Origin: Halobacterium rubrum
GTDB taxonomy: Archaea > Halobacteriota > Halobacteria > Halobacteriales > Halobacteriaceae
Assembly: GCF_021729015.1 (NCBI RefSeq)
Contig: NZ_JAJQQZ010000003.1
Span: 124,001 to 188,000 of the forward strand
DNA length: 64,000 nt
Direction: 5' to 3'
Below, in pieces: positions 9,554-18,634 of this stretch (the first letter of the stretch is position 1; every line of letters begins with the position of its first letter). The notes beneath the pieces were generated by a model. That model was given only the letters and a program-made list of their open reading frames with translations, had not been told where the DNA came from and made no database searches. Position numbers and translations under genes: made by a program.

Positions 9554-10606
9554 ATGACGGCGACACCGCTCCCCGACACCATCGCCGACCTGCTCGGCGT
9601 CGAGGGCTTCCTCGGCGAAGCCGTCGCGATGCTGCTGGCGGCCGCGCTCGTCGGCACCATCATGCTGACGATGACCGCGTTCGCCGGCCCGTGGGCGAAG
9701 CGGAAGATCACCGCGTCGTTCACTGACCGCATCTCCGTCAACCGCATCGGCCCCTGGGGACTGGGGACCATCATCGTCGACGCCGTCCGGCTGCTCTCAA
9801 AGGAGCTCGTCATCCCGGAAGGCGTCGACCGGCCCGCCTACGACATCGCGCCGATCGTGCTCGCGGGCTCGGCACTGTTCGCGTTCGCCGTCATCCCGAT
9901 GGGCAGCGGCATCCAGCTCGCCGACCCCGAAGTCGGGCTGGTGTTCGTGTTCGCCATGGCGTCGATTGCGAGCCTCGGCCTGCTCATGGGCGGGTACGCG
10001 TCGAACAACAAGTACAGCCTGCTCGGCGGCCTGCGCGCCGTCGCACAGAACATCGCGTACGAGATCCCGCTCGTGCTCACCGCGGCCTCGGTCGTGCTGT
10101 TCACGGGGACGCTGCAGCTCAGCGAGATCGTCGCAATCCAGCAGAACACCACGCTCGTAACCCTCGCTGGCGTCCGCATTCCGGCGTGGTTCGCGTTCGT
10201 GAACCCGTTCGCGTTCGCGCTGTTCCTCGTGGCGAACCTCGCCGAAGTCGGGCGGAACCCGTTCGACACGCCCGAGGCACCGACCGAGATCGTCGCCGGT
10301 TACCAGACCGAGTACTCGTCGGCGTACTTCGTGCTGTTCTACCTCGGCGAGTTCGTGCACATCTTCCTCGGCGGCGCCATCATCGCGACGCTGTTCCTCG
10401 GCGGCCCCGGCGGGCCGTTCCTGCCCGGGTTCGTCTGGTTCACGATCAAGATCTGGGCGGTCTACCTCTTCACCCAGTGGTGCCGCTCGGCGATTCCGCG
10501 CGTGCGCATCGACCAGCTCATCGGCATCGGCTGGAAGGGTATGCTCGTGCTGTCGTTCGCGAACCTCGTGCTCACCGCGGCCATCCTCGGGGTGACTGGA
10601 ATATGA
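9554..10606 (+). CDS. nuoH: Complex I subunit H
   Basis: NuoH (ND1) is the membrane subunit that forms the quinone entry chamber. This 350-residue protein has about eight predicted helices and the diagnostic loops NRIGPWGLGTIIVDAVRLLSKE and GRNPFDTPEAPTEIVAGYQTEYS, with the acidic residues of the E-channel. It begins at the base after the nuoCD stop and overlaps nuoI by four bases. Confidence 0.96.
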   Translation: MTATPLPDTIADLLGVEGFLGEAVAMLLAAALVGTIMLTMTAFAGPWAKRKITASFTDRISVNRIGPWGLGTIIVDAVRLLSKELVIPEGVDRPAYDIAPIVLAGSALFAFAVIPMGSGIQLADPEVGLVFVFAMASIASLGLLMGGYASNNKYSLLGGLRAVAQNIAYEIPLVLTAASVVLFTGTLQLSEIVAIQQNTTLVTLAGVRIPAWFAFVNPFAFALFLVANLAEVGRNPFDTPEAPTEIVAGYQTEYSSAYFVLFYLGEFVHIFLGGAIIATLFLGGPGGPFLPGFVWFTIKIWAVYLFTQWCRSAIPRVRIDQLIGIGWKGMLVLSFANLVLTAAILGVTGI

Positions 10607-11064
10607 TCGGCCTACTCAAATCGATGGCAACGACGATGAAACACGCACTCGACGGCGACACGTTCACCGTCGAGTACCCCGAGGAGGCGCCGGAGGTCTC
10701 GGCGCGCTTCCGGGGCGTCCACAAGTTCAGCCAGGAGCGCTGCATCTGGTGTCGCCAGTGCGAGAACGTCTGTCCGAACGACACCATCCAGATCGTCACG
10801 GACAAGCAGCGCAACGGCGAGCAGTACAACCTCCACGTCGGCCAGTGCATCTACTGCCGGCTCTGCGAGGAGGTCTGCCCCGTCGACGCCATCCTGCTGA
10901 CGGAGAACTTCGAGTTCACCGGGGACACGAAACACGACCTCGTGTTCAACAAAGAGCAACTGAAGAACGTACCGTGGTACAACGACATCGACCCGCTCGC
11001 CTCCCGCGAACCCGACCGCGGCGCCTGGATCGGTGAGGGCGAGGGCGAGGTCGACTACCAGTAA
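10603..11064 (+). CDS. nuoI: Complex I subunit I, 2x[4Fe-4S] ferredoxin-type
   Basis: NuoI carries clusters N6a and N6b that pass electrons to NuoB. Two complete CxxCxxCxxxCP motifs are visible: CIWCRQCENVCP and CIYCRLCEEVCP. The ATG at 10603 overlaps the nuoH TGA and gives a 153-residue protein. With no NuoE/F/G encoded here, NuoI would be the electron entry point for whatever donor this complex uses (ferredoxin or another carrier, by analogy with Fpo and other archaeal complexes; inference). Confidence 0.96.
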   Translation: MIGLLKSMATTMKHALDGDTFTVEYPEEAPEVSARFRGVHKFSQERCIWCRQCENVCPNDTIQIVTDKQRNGEQYNLHVGQCIYCRLCEEVCPVDAILLTENFEFTGDTKHDLVFNKEQLKNVPWYNDIDPLASREPDRGAWIGEGEGEVDYQ

Positions 11065-11121
11065 GAGAGCGTCTCGAAACCTACATAGGGCGCTCCATCA
11101 ATCCATCAGGTGACTAATCCA

Positions 11122-11382
11122 ATGCCATACGAGACACTCGCGTTCGCGCTGTTCGCCCTGATTACGGTGGCGAGCAGCCTCGGTGTCGTTCTCGTGCGGG
11201 ACGTGTGGCACTCCGCGCTGTTGCTGGGCGTCGCGTTGCTCAGCATCGGCGTCCACTACGTGATGCTGCAGGCGCCGTTCCTCATGGCGATGCAGGTTCT
11301 CGTGTACGTCGGCGGAGTGCTCATCCTCATCACGTTCGCCGTGATGCTCACGAAGAAACAACCGGGGGTGGCGTCGTCGTGA
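11122..11382 (+). CDS. nuoJ1: Complex I subunit J, N-terminal half
   Basis: This 86-residue membrane protein corresponds to the first three helices of NuoJ/ND6, including the HSALLLGVALLSIGVHYVML segment and YVGGVLILITFAVMLT. The ATG at 11122 follows an AGGTGA Shine-Dalgarno-like element; a GTG at 11110 is the alternative. The 57 bases after nuoI are the only real gap within the operon. It overlaps nuoJ2 (GTGA), so the two halves of NuoJ are made as separate coupled polypeptides. Confidence 0.9.
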   Translation: MPYETLAFALFALITVASSLGVVLVRDVWHSALLLGVALLSIGVHYVMLQAPFLMAMQVLVYVGGVLILITFAVMLTKKQPGVASS

Positions 11383-11696
11383 CGTCGCGCCCGGAGTTCG
11401 CGGACGACCTGGACTTCCTGCCCGGGTTGGCCGCAGTTGCGCTGTTCGCCGTCATGGCCGTCGTGTTCGTCACGGCTGCCTTCGAGTCGACGACCGCCGG
11501 GTTCCCGGCAGACCCGTCCATCACAGCGAGCCTCGGGTACGTGTTGATGGACCTCAACGGCACGACGCTGGCGGAGGCCACCCCGGGCTTCCTCGCGGCG
11601 CTCATCATCGTCGCGGTGCTGCTCGACGCAGCCCTCGACGGCGCCGTGTTCCTCGCGAACCGCGACGACGAAAGCAGCCAGGGAGGTGACCGGTGA
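11379..11696 (+). CDS. nuoJ2: Complex I subunit J, C-terminal half
   Basis: This 105-residue protein has two predicted helices (about 14-34 and 66-90) and continues where nuoJ1 ends, so it supplies the C-terminal part of NuoJ. The GTG start overlaps the nuoJ1 TGA. Sequence conservation is low, as expected for the second half of ND6-type proteins, so the identification rests mainly on position and topology. Confidence 0.85.
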   Translation: MTSRPEFADDLDFLPGLAAVALFAVMAVVFVTAAFESTTAGFPADPSITASLGYVLMDLNGTTLAEATPGFLAALIIVAVLLDAALDGAVFLANRDDESSQGGDR

Positions 11697-11998
11697 TGGT
11701 GCCGATGGAGTACTACCTCCTGCTGTCCGCCGCGGTCTTCTGTATCGGCGTCTTCGGCGTGCTGACGCGCCGGAGCGCGCTGATGTTCCTGATGTCCGTC
11801 GAGCTAATGCTGAACGCGGCGGGCATCAACCTCGTGGCGTTCTCGTGGTTCCACGGGAACCTCTCGGGGCAGGCGTTCACGCTGTTCGTGATGGCGCTGG
11901 CCGCCGCCGAAGTGGCGGTCGGTCTCGGCATCATCCTCACGCTGTATCGGAACTTCGACGACATCGACGTGACAAACGCGACGACGATGAGGTGGTAA
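11696..11998 (+). CDS. nuoK: Complex I subunit K
   Basis: NuoK (ND4L) is a three-helix antiporter-like subunit with two buried glutamates. Here MSVELMLNAAGINLVAFSW carries the first and MALAAAEVAVGLGI the second. The ATG at 11696 follows GGAGGTGA at a good spacing; a GTG at 11693 overlaps the nuoJ2 stop and is possible. Length is 100 residues, normal for the family. Confidence 0.95.
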   Translation: MVPMEYYLLLSAAVFCIGVFGVLTRRSALMFLMSVELMLNAAGINLVAFSWFHGNLSGQAFTLFVMALAAAEVAVGLGIILTLYRNFDDIDVTNATTMRW

Positions 11999-11999
11999 G

Positions 12000-14078
12000 A
12001 TGGCAGGTGCACTCGACTTCACTCCGGCGATTCCGTTGCTGCCGTTCGCGTCGTTCCTCGTCGCTCTGCTGGCGGGCTACTTCGCGCCCAAGCTGCTGCC
12101 GAAGGGCGGCGCGATTCCCGGCATCGTAGCGACCGCTGGCTCGCTCGTGCTGTCCGTCTGGACGTTCTTCGCGGTGAGTCAGGGAGACTACCTGTCCGAG
12201 ACCCTCTACACGTGGGTCGTCGGCCAGGACACGTTCAGCCTCCACTTCGGCGTGCTCGTGGACCCGCTGGCGGCGATGATGCTCGTCATCGTGTCGCTGG
12301 TGGCGTTCCTCGTGCACGTGTTCAGCCTCGGGTACATGAACGACGAGGGCGAGACGGGCCTTCCCCGGTACTACGCCGGCCTCGGCCTGTTCACGTTCTC
12401 CATGCTCGCCTTCGTGGTCGCGGACAACCTCCTGATGGCGTTCATGTTCTTCGAGCTGGTGGGGCTGTGCTCGTACCTGCTCATCGGGTTCCACTTCCGC
12501 GAGCAGGGCCCGCCGAGCGCGGCGAAGAAGGCGTTCCTCGTCACCCGCTTCGGTGACTACTTCTTCCTCATCGGCGTGGTGGCCGTGTTCGCGACGTTCG
12601 GCACGGCGCGGTTCGTCGCCACGGGCGACGGCGCACACGCCTTCCCGCACATGGCCGAGCAGGCGCTGGCCGCCGCGGGCGGCGAGGGCACGATGCCCGG
12701 TCCCGTCGCGGACTTCCTCGACGTGGTCGGCATGAGCGCCCAGAACTGGTTCAGTGTCGTTGGCCTCCTCGTGCTGGGCGGCGTCGTCGGGAAGTCCGCG
12801 CAGTTCCCGCTGCACACGTGGCTGCCCGACGCGATGGAGGGTCCGACGCCCGTCTCCGCGCTCATCCACGCCGCGACGATGGTGGCGGCCGGCGTCTACC
12901 TCGTCGCGCGCATGTACGGCTTCTACGCGCTGCTCCCGACCGTCCTCGCCATCATCGCGCTGGTCGGCGGGTTCACGGCGCTGTTCGCCGCGACGATGGG
13001 CGTCGTCAAAGACGAACTCAAGCAGGTGCTCGCGTACTCCACCATCAGCCAGTACGGCTACATGATGCTCGGACTGGGTACTGGTGGGTACATCGCTGCG
13101 ACCTTCCACCTGATGACCCACGCGTTCTTCAAGGCGCTTCTGTTCCTCGGCGCCGGGTCGGTCATCATCGCGATGCACCACAACGAGGACATGTGGGACA
13201 TGGGCGGCCTCCGCGAGAAGATGCCCGTGACGTACTACACGTTCCTCTCGGGCAGCCTCGCGCTGGCCGGCATCGTGCCGTTCGCGGGCTTCTGGTCGAA
13301 AGACGAGATTCTCTACGAGGCGCTCATCTACGGCGCCGGCGAGAGCCCGATTCTGCTCGTCGCGTACGCGATGGGTCTGCTCGCGGTGTTCTTCACCGGG
13401 TTCTACACCTTCCGGATGGTGTTCCTCACCTTCCACGGTGACGCCCGCTCGGAGACCGCGAAAGACCCCCACGGCGTCGGCTGGAACGTCAAGTTCCCGC
13501 TCGTCGTCCTCGGGATTCTCGCGGCGACGGTCGGCCTCGTGAACATGACGCCGGTCGCGAAGTTCACGGGCGCCCACATCGAGTTCCTCAAAGACTGGCT
13601 CGCCGGCACCGAGGGCACCGCGTTCTCGAACCTCGGCTACGAGCACTACCACCACCTGCTCGTGGACTTCGCCGGCTACGGCGCCGCGGACATCGCGCCC
13701 TACGTGCCGGCGGCGATCTCGCTGGCGCTCGCACTCGGCGGCGCCGGCCTCGCGTGGGTGCTGTACAACGTCGACGAACCCGTCGAGCACACGGAGAAGC
13801 TCGGCGGCGCGAAGACGGTGCTGTACAACAACTACTACCAGGACGAGTACCAGGTGTGGCTCGCAGAGGGCGTGACGCTCCCGCTGGCTCGCGCCGCCGA
13901 CGCCTTCGATCAGGGTGTCGTCGACGGCGTCGTCAACGGCATCAGTAGCGTCAGCCTGTTCTCCGGCAGTCGCATCCGCCGCATCCAGTCCGGCGTGGTC
14001 AGCCACTACGCCGCGATGCTGACGCTCGGGCTGGTCGCGTTACTCGTCGTCTTCGGCGTCACGGGGGGGTGGTTCTAG
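12000..14078 (+). CDS. nuoL: Complex I subunit L, antiporter-like
   Basis: NuoL (ND5) is the distal proton-pumping subunit. This 692-residue protein has the conserved FFELVGLCSYLLIGFHF segment with its helix-5 glutamate, KSAQFPLHTWLPDAMEGPTPVSALIHAATMVAAG with the helix-7 lysine, and the C-terminal extension corresponding to the lateral helix. It starts one base after the nuoK stop and is followed immediately by nuoM. Confidence 0.96.
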   Translation: MAGALDFTPAIPLLPFASFLVALLAGYFAPKLLPKGGAIPGIVATAGSLVLSVWTFFAVSQGDYLSETLYTWVVGQDTFSLHFGVLVDPLAAMMLVIVSLVAFLVHVFSLGYMNDEGETGLPRYYAGLGLFTFSMLAFVVADNLLMAFMFFELVGLCSYLLIGFHFREQGPPSAAKKAFLVTRFGDYFFLIGVVAVFATFGTARFVATGDGAHAFPHMAEQALAAAGGEGTMPGPVADFLDVVGMSAQNWFSVVGLLVLGGVVGKSAQFPLHTWLPDAMEGPTPVSALIHAATMVAAGVYLVARMYGFYALLPTVLAIIALVGGFTALFAATMGVVKDELKQVLAYSTISQYGYMMLGLGTGGYIAATFHLMTHAFFKALLFLGAGSVIIAMHHNEDMWDMGGLREKMPVTYYTFLSGSLALAGIVPFAGFWSKDEILYEALIYGAGESPILLVAYAMGLLAVFFTGFYTFRMVFLTFHGDARSETAKDPHGVGWNVKFPLVVLGILAATVGLVNMTPVAKFTGAHIEFLKDWLAGTEGTAFSNLGYEHYHHLLVDFAGYGAADIAPYVPAAISLALALGGAGLAWVLYNVDEPVEHTEKLGGAKTVLYNNYYQDEYQVWLAEGVTLPLARAADAFDQGVVDGVVNGISSVSLFSGSRIRRIQSGVVSHYAAMLTLGLVALLVVFGVTGGWF

Positions 14079-15632
14079 ATGATGATAGAAGCGCTAATCG
14101 GTGTCACGCTGCTGTCGGCGTTCGTCGTGATGCTCGCGCCCGACCGGGTCGCGGGCAAGCTCGCCGCCGGCCTCAGCCTGCTCCCCGTCGCGGGGAGCCT
14201 CTGGATGTTCGGACAGTTCGACGGGAGCGGCAACGCGCTCTTCGAGAGCGGGACGCTCGCGTTCGAGACGATGACGCGCTGGATCACGATCGGGCCGTAC
14301 ACGCTCAACTGGCACGTCGGCATCGACGGCATCAGCATGCCGCTGGTCGTCCTGTCGACGATTCTGACGACGCTGGCCATCATGAGCGCGTGGACGCCCA
14401 TCGACGAGCGCGAGAGCCAGTTCTACGCGCTGATGCTGTTCATGGAGGCCAGCCTCCTGGGCGTGTTCACGGCACTGGACTTCTTCGTCTGGTTCGTGTT
14501 CTGGGAGTTCGTGCTCGTGCCGATGTACTTCCTCATCGGCATCTGGGGCGGCCCGCGGCGGAAGTACGCCGCCATCAAGTTCTTCGTGTACACGAACGTC
14601 GCAAGCCTGGTGATGTTCATCGGGTTCATGGCCCTCGTGTTCGGCCTCGACGTGAACACGATGGACATGCCCGCGATTGCGCAGGCCATCGAGGCCGGCG
14701 CGTTCACCACGACCTACGGCCTCGGCGAGGAGACCCTCAAAGTCGTCGCGTTCTTCGCGATGTTCTTCGGGTTCGCCGTGAAGGTGCCGACGGTGCCGCT
14801 GCACACGTGGCTGCCGGACGCCCACGTGCAGGCCCCGACGCCGGCATCCGTGATGCTGGCGGGCGTCCTCCTGAAGATGGGGACGTACGCCCTGCTGCGG
14901 TTCAACTTCACGATGCTGCCCGGGGTCGCCTCGGACTACGCGGTCCTCATCGCGGCGCTGGCGGTCGTCTCCGTCATCTACGGCGCGATGCTCGCGCTCG
15001 CCCAGCAGGACCTCAAGCGCATCGTCGCGTACTCCTCGGTGTCGTCGATGGGGTACGTGATTCTGGGGCTCGTGGCGTACAACGTCTACGGGCTCGGCGG
15101 CGCGACCTTCCAGATGGTCGCCCACGGCCTCATCTCGGGGCTGATGTTCATGTGCGTCGGCGTCATCTACAACACGGCGCACACGCGCATGGTCGGCGAC
15201 CTCTCCGGCATCGCGGACAAGATGCCGGTGACCGCGGCGGTGTTCGTCGCCGCCGCCTTCGGCTACATGGGCCTGCCGCTGATGGCCGGCTTCGCCGGAG
15301 AGCTGTTCATCTTCCTCGGCGGCTTCAGCGCCGAGTTCGCGTACGCACAGCTGTTCACGGCGCTGGCGATGTTCGGCATCGTCATCGTCGCGGGCTACCT
15401 GCTGTTCGCGATGCAGCGGGTCCTGTTCGGGCCGTTCAGCGCGGACACGGACTACGACATCGTGCCGGCATCGACCCACGACACGGTGCCCATCGTCACG
15501 CTCGTGTTGCTGGTCATCGTGCTCGGGACGGTCCCCGAGCTGTTCTACGGGATGATTCAGGACGCTGTGACGCCGATGGTGGACGCGATGGCGTCTGCCG
15601 TCGCCCCGGTCTTCGGAGGTGAGCTACTGTGA
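14079..15632 (+). CDS. nuoM: Complex I subunit M, antiporter-like
   Basis: NuoM (ND4) is a 517-residue, ~14-helix proton-pumping subunit. FFVWFVFWEFVLVPMYFLIGIWGG carries the conserved helix-5 glutamate and KVPTVPLHTWLPDAHVQAPT the helix-7 lysine and loop. It abuts nuoL without spacing and overlaps nuoN by four bases (GTGA). Confidence 0.96.
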   Translation: MMIEALIGVTLLSAFVVMLAPDRVAGKLAAGLSLLPVAGSLWMFGQFDGSGNALFESGTLAFETMTRWITIGPYTLNWHVGIDGISMPLVVLSTILTTLAIMSAWTPIDERESQFYALMLFMEASLLGVFTALDFFVWFVFWEFVLVPMYFLIGIWGGPRRKYAAIKFFVYTNVASLVMFIGFMALVFGLDVNTMDMPAIAQAIEAGAFTTTYGLGEETLKVVAFFAMFFGFAVKVPTVPLHTWLPDAHVQAPTPASVMLAGVLLKMGTYALLRFNFTMLPGVASDYAVLIAALAVVSVIYGAMLALAQQDLKRIVAYSSVSSMGYVILGLVAYNVYGLGGATFQMVAHGLISGLMFMCVGVIYNTAHTRMVGDLSGIADKMPVTAAVFVAAAFGYMGLPLMAGFAGELFIFLGGFSAEFAYAQLFTALAMFGIVIVAGYLLFAMQRVLFGPFSADTDYDIVPASTHDTVPIVTLVLLVIVLGTVPELFYGMIQDAVTPMVDAMASAVAPVFGGELL

Positions 15633-17116
15633 CGGAACTCCCACCACTGACGCCGCAGCTCGTGCTGGCCGCGACGGCGCTGGTCGTCTTCGGCATCGAC
15701 ACGCTGTCGCCCGACGACGACACCAACACGCTGCTGGCCGGTGTCGCGACTACCGGGACCCTGCTGTCCGCGGGAATCGCGGCGTGGTTCCTGTCGGCGG
15801 GGACGGGCGACTTCTCGTTCGTGCAGTTCGACGGGGCGCTCGTCGTGGACGCGCTGTCGCTGTTCTTCGCGTTCGTCGTCGGCACCGTCGCGACGCTCGT
15901 CGTCGTGGCGAGCCACGACTACCTCGCCGACCAGGAGCACGTCGCCGAGTTCTACTCGCTGACGCTGCTGGCGGCGACCGGGATGTCGCTGATGGCCTCG
16001 GCCAACAGCCTCGTCACGGTGTTCATCAGCCTCGAACTGGCGAGCATCCCGTCGTACGTGCTCGTCTCCTATCTGAAGACCAACCGCGGCAGCGTCGAGG
16101 CCGGCCTGAAGTACTTCCTCGTCGGCGCGCTGTCCTCGGCCATCATGGTGTACGGCATCAGCCTCATCTACGCCGCGACTGGCGTGATGGGGCTGGCGCC
16201 CATCGCCGAGACGTTCGGTAACGGCGTCGAGTTCGTCGGCGTGCTCGGCCTCGGCATCGTGATGCTGGTCGCCGGGTTCGCGTTCAAGACCGCCTCCGTG
16301 CCGTTCCACTTCTGGGCGCCGGAGGCCTACGAGGGCGCGCCCGCGCCGGTCTCGGCGTTCATCTCGTCGGCGTCGAAGGCCGCCGGGTTCGCCGTGCTGT
16401 TCCGCGTGTTCACGACCGCGTTCCCGCTGGAGGTCATCGCGGGTTCGGTCGTCGACTGGTCGCTGCTGTTCGCGGCGCTCGCGGTGGTCACGATGACCCT
16501 CGGGAACTTCGCCGCGGCGACCCAGGAGAACGTCAAGCGGATGCTCGCGTACTCCAGTGTCGGCCACGCGGGCTACGTGCTCATCGGCCTCGCCGCGCTC
16601 CAGAGCGGCGGCGGCGCCGAGAACTCCTTCGTGCTCGGCGCGTCGATGATGCACCTGCTCGTGTACGGCTTCATGAACACGGGCGCGTTCCTGTTCGTCG
16701 CGCTCGCCGAGTACTGGGGCGTCGGCCGGACGTTCGAGGACTACAACGGCCTCGCCGAGCGCGCGCCGGTCGCGTGCGTGGCGATGACCGTGTTCATGTT
16801 CAGTCTCGCTGGCCTGCCCGTTGGCGGCGGCTTCCTCTCGAAGTACGTCCTGTTCGCGGGCGCGGTCCAGTCCGGCTTCGCGTGGCTCGCGGCCGTCGCG
16901 GCCATCAACAGCGCGCTGTCGCTGTTCTACTACTCGCGGGTCGTGAAGGCCATCTGGATCGAGGACCCGAGCGACGACCTCGCGCTGACCGGGCAGCCGA
17001 CCGGCCTCTACGTGGCCGTGCTGGCCGCTGCGGTCGGCACGGTCGCACTGCTGGTGGCGTTCGACCCAGTCGCGCAGACCGCGAACCACGCAGCCGACGT
17101 CCTGTTCCAGCTGTAG
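15629..17116 (+). CDS. nuoN: Complex I subunit N, antiporter-like
   Basis: NuoN (ND2) is the last gene of the Complex I operon: 495 residues with ~14 helices. Family marks are FISLELASIPSYVLVSYLKTNRGSVEAGLKYF and FKTASVPFHFWAPEAYEGAPAPV. The GTG start overlaps the nuoM stop. The T-rich stretch at 17156-17161, about 40 bases after the stop, can act as terminator. Confidence 0.96.
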   Translation: MTELPPLTPQLVLAATALVVFGIDTLSPDDDTNTLLAGVATTGTLLSAGIAAWFLSAGTGDFSFVQFDGALVVDALSLFFAFVVGTVATLVVVASHDYLADQEHVAEFYSLTLLAATGMSLMASANSLVTVFISLELASIPSYVLVSYLKTNRGSVEAGLKYFLVGALSSAIMVYGISLIYAATGVMGLAPIAETFGNGVEFVGVLGLGIVMLVAGFAFKTASVPFHFWAPEAYEGAPAPVSAFISSASKAAGFAVLFRVFTTAFPLEVIAGSVVDWSLLFAALAVVTMTLGNFAAATQENVKRMLAYSSVGHAGYVLIGLAALQSGGGAENSFVLGASMMHLLVYGFMNTGAFLFVALAEYWGVGRTFEDYNGLAERAPVACVAMTVFMFSLAGLPVGGGFLSKYVLFAGAVQSGFAWLAAVAAINSALSLFYYSRVVKAIWIEDPSDDLALTGQPTGLYVAVLAAAVGTVALLVAFDPVAQTANHAADVLFQL

Positions 17117-17139
17117 GAGCGGGCGTCGCGGTTTCGGTC

Positions 17140-17176
17140 ACTGGCGACAACGGTACTTTTTAACGGTTTCGCCAGT
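17140..17176 (+). promoter_or_regulatory. TATA element bracketed by an 8-bp inverted repeat
   Basis: ACTGGCGA (17140-17147) and TCGCCAGT (17169-17176) are perfect inverted arms 21 bases apart. The TATA-like TACTTTTTAA (17154-17163) sits between them, 28-38 bases before the ATG at 17192. The layout suits a repressor operator. The same arms could also form a hairpin at the 3' end of the nuo mRNA. Confidence 0.45.
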
Positions 17177-17191
17177 AACGACGGGCAACGA

Positions 17192-18601
17192 ATGGTTTCT
17201 CGGCTGGTGCTCGGCTGTGGAACGACCGGGCACGCCGTGGTCGACACGCTCGCCGACCGTCGCGGCGACCTCTTCGTTCTGGATGGCGACGAGAGCCGCG
17301 TCGAGAGTCTCCGCAACGAGAAAGTCGCCGCCGAGGTCGGGGACGTGACCGACCGGGCGGCCATCGAGCGCGACGACCAACCCGTGGACGTCGTGGTCGT
17401 CGCGGGGGACGTCGCCGACCGGAACCGGCTGGCCGCGACGGCGGCCCGCGACGTCTACCCGGACGCCGAGCTCGTCGTCTACGTGGGGTTCGACGCAACC
17501 AGCGACGACCACCGGGCGATCGAGCGCGTCGCGGACCGCGTCATCGACCCGGGCGAGGCGCTGCTGGACCACGCCGAGGAGGTGACGGCGTCCGGGGCGT
17601 CCGAGCGCCTGCAGTCACTCCGCGAGACGCTACAGCGCGTCGACGGCGAGCTCGGCGTCTTCATGCACGACAACCCCGACCCGGACGCCATCGCTGCGGC
17701 GGTCGGCCTCCAGCGCATCGCCGAGGACGTCGGCGTCGACAGCGAGGCGTGTTACTTCGGGGAGATCTCCCACCAGGAGAACCGGGCGTTCGTGAACCTC
17801 CTGGACCTCGACGTCCGGAACGTCGCGCCCGACGAGGACTTCGAGTTCGACGCCATCGCGCTCGTCGACCACTCCGGCCCGGGCGTGAACGACCAGCTCG
17901 ACCCTGAGACGGAGGTGGCCATCGTCGTCGACCACCACCCGCCGAAGACCGAGGTGGACGCCGAGTTCGTCGACATCCGGCCGGAGACCGGGGCGACGGC
18001 CACGATACTCGTGGAGTACCTGCGCGGGTACGGCATCGACGTCGACACGGACATCGCGACCGCGTTGCTGTACGGCATCCGGGTCGACACGAAGGACTTC
18101 TCGCGGGAGATCACGACCGAGGACTTCGACGCGGGGGCGTGGCTGCTGCCGAAGGCCGACACCGACGTGCTCGAGCGCATCGAGAGCCCGTCGCTGAGCG
18201 CGGACACCTTCGACACCATCGCGTACGGCATCCGGAACCGGGAGCTGGACGGCTCCGTGCTGGCGTCCTGCGTCGGCCAGATCGCCGACCGGGACACGCT
18301 CGCGCAGACCGCCGACCGGCTGCTGACGATGCGTGGCGTGACGGTGACGTTCGTCTACGGGTACACGGACGGCACCATCTACATCTCGGCGCGCTCCCGG
18401 GGCAGCGACCTCAACCTCGGGGGGGTGTTGCGGTCGGCGTTCGGCGAGCTCGGGTCGGCGGGCGGCCACGCCGACATGGCGGGCGCCCAGCTTCCACTGG
18501 GACTGTTCGACGACGTCGGCGGGGACGCCGAGGCGACGCTCACCGAGATGGTCGAGGACGTGGTCGCGACGCGGTTCTTCGAAGCGGTGCGGAGTGGGTG
18601 A
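17192..18601 (+). CDS. TrkA-N (RCK) domain fused to DHH-DHHA1 phosphoesterase
   Basis: This is a 469-residue three-domain cytoplasmic protein. Residues ~3-120 are a TrkA-N Rossmann domain with GCGTTG and the ribose-binding aspartate in VLDGDE. Residues ~150-320 are a DHH phosphoesterase domain with MHDNPDPDAIAAA and the metal motif VDHHPPKTEVD. Residues ~350-465 are DHHA1 with ARSRGSDLNLGGVL and GSAGGHADMAGAQ. DHH-DHHA1 enzymes cleave short oligonucleotides or cyclic dinucleotides such as c-di-AMP; TrkA-N domains bind NAD(H) or nucleotides in K+ channel regulators. A link to c-di-AMP turnover is inference. A CBS-ParB-like gene follows after 33 bases. Confidence 0.85.
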   Translation: MVSRLVLGCGTTGHAVVDTLADRRGDLFVLDGDESRVESLRNEKVAAEVGDVTDRAAIERDDQPVDVVVVAGDVADRNRLAATAARDVYPDAELVVYVGFDATSDDHRAIERVADRVIDPGEALLDHAEEVTASGASERLQSLRETLQRVDGELGVFMHDNPDPDAIAAAVGLQRIAEDVGVDSEACYFGEISHQENRAFVNLLDLDVRNVAPDEDFEFDAIALVDHSGPGVNDQLDPETEVAIVVDHHPPKTEVDAEFVDIRPETGATATILVEYLRGYGIDVDTDIATALLYGIRVDTKDFSREITTEDFDAGAWLLPKADTDVLERIESPSLSADTFDTIAYGIRNRELDGSVLASCVGQIADRDTLAQTADRLLTMRGVTVTFVYGYTDGTIYISARSRGSDLNLGGVLRSAFGELGSAGGHADMAGAQLPLGLFDDVGGDAEATLTEMVEDVVATRFFEAVRSG

Positions 18602-18634
18602 GCTATTTCCCGGTCGGCGACGTACGGCCGAGTG

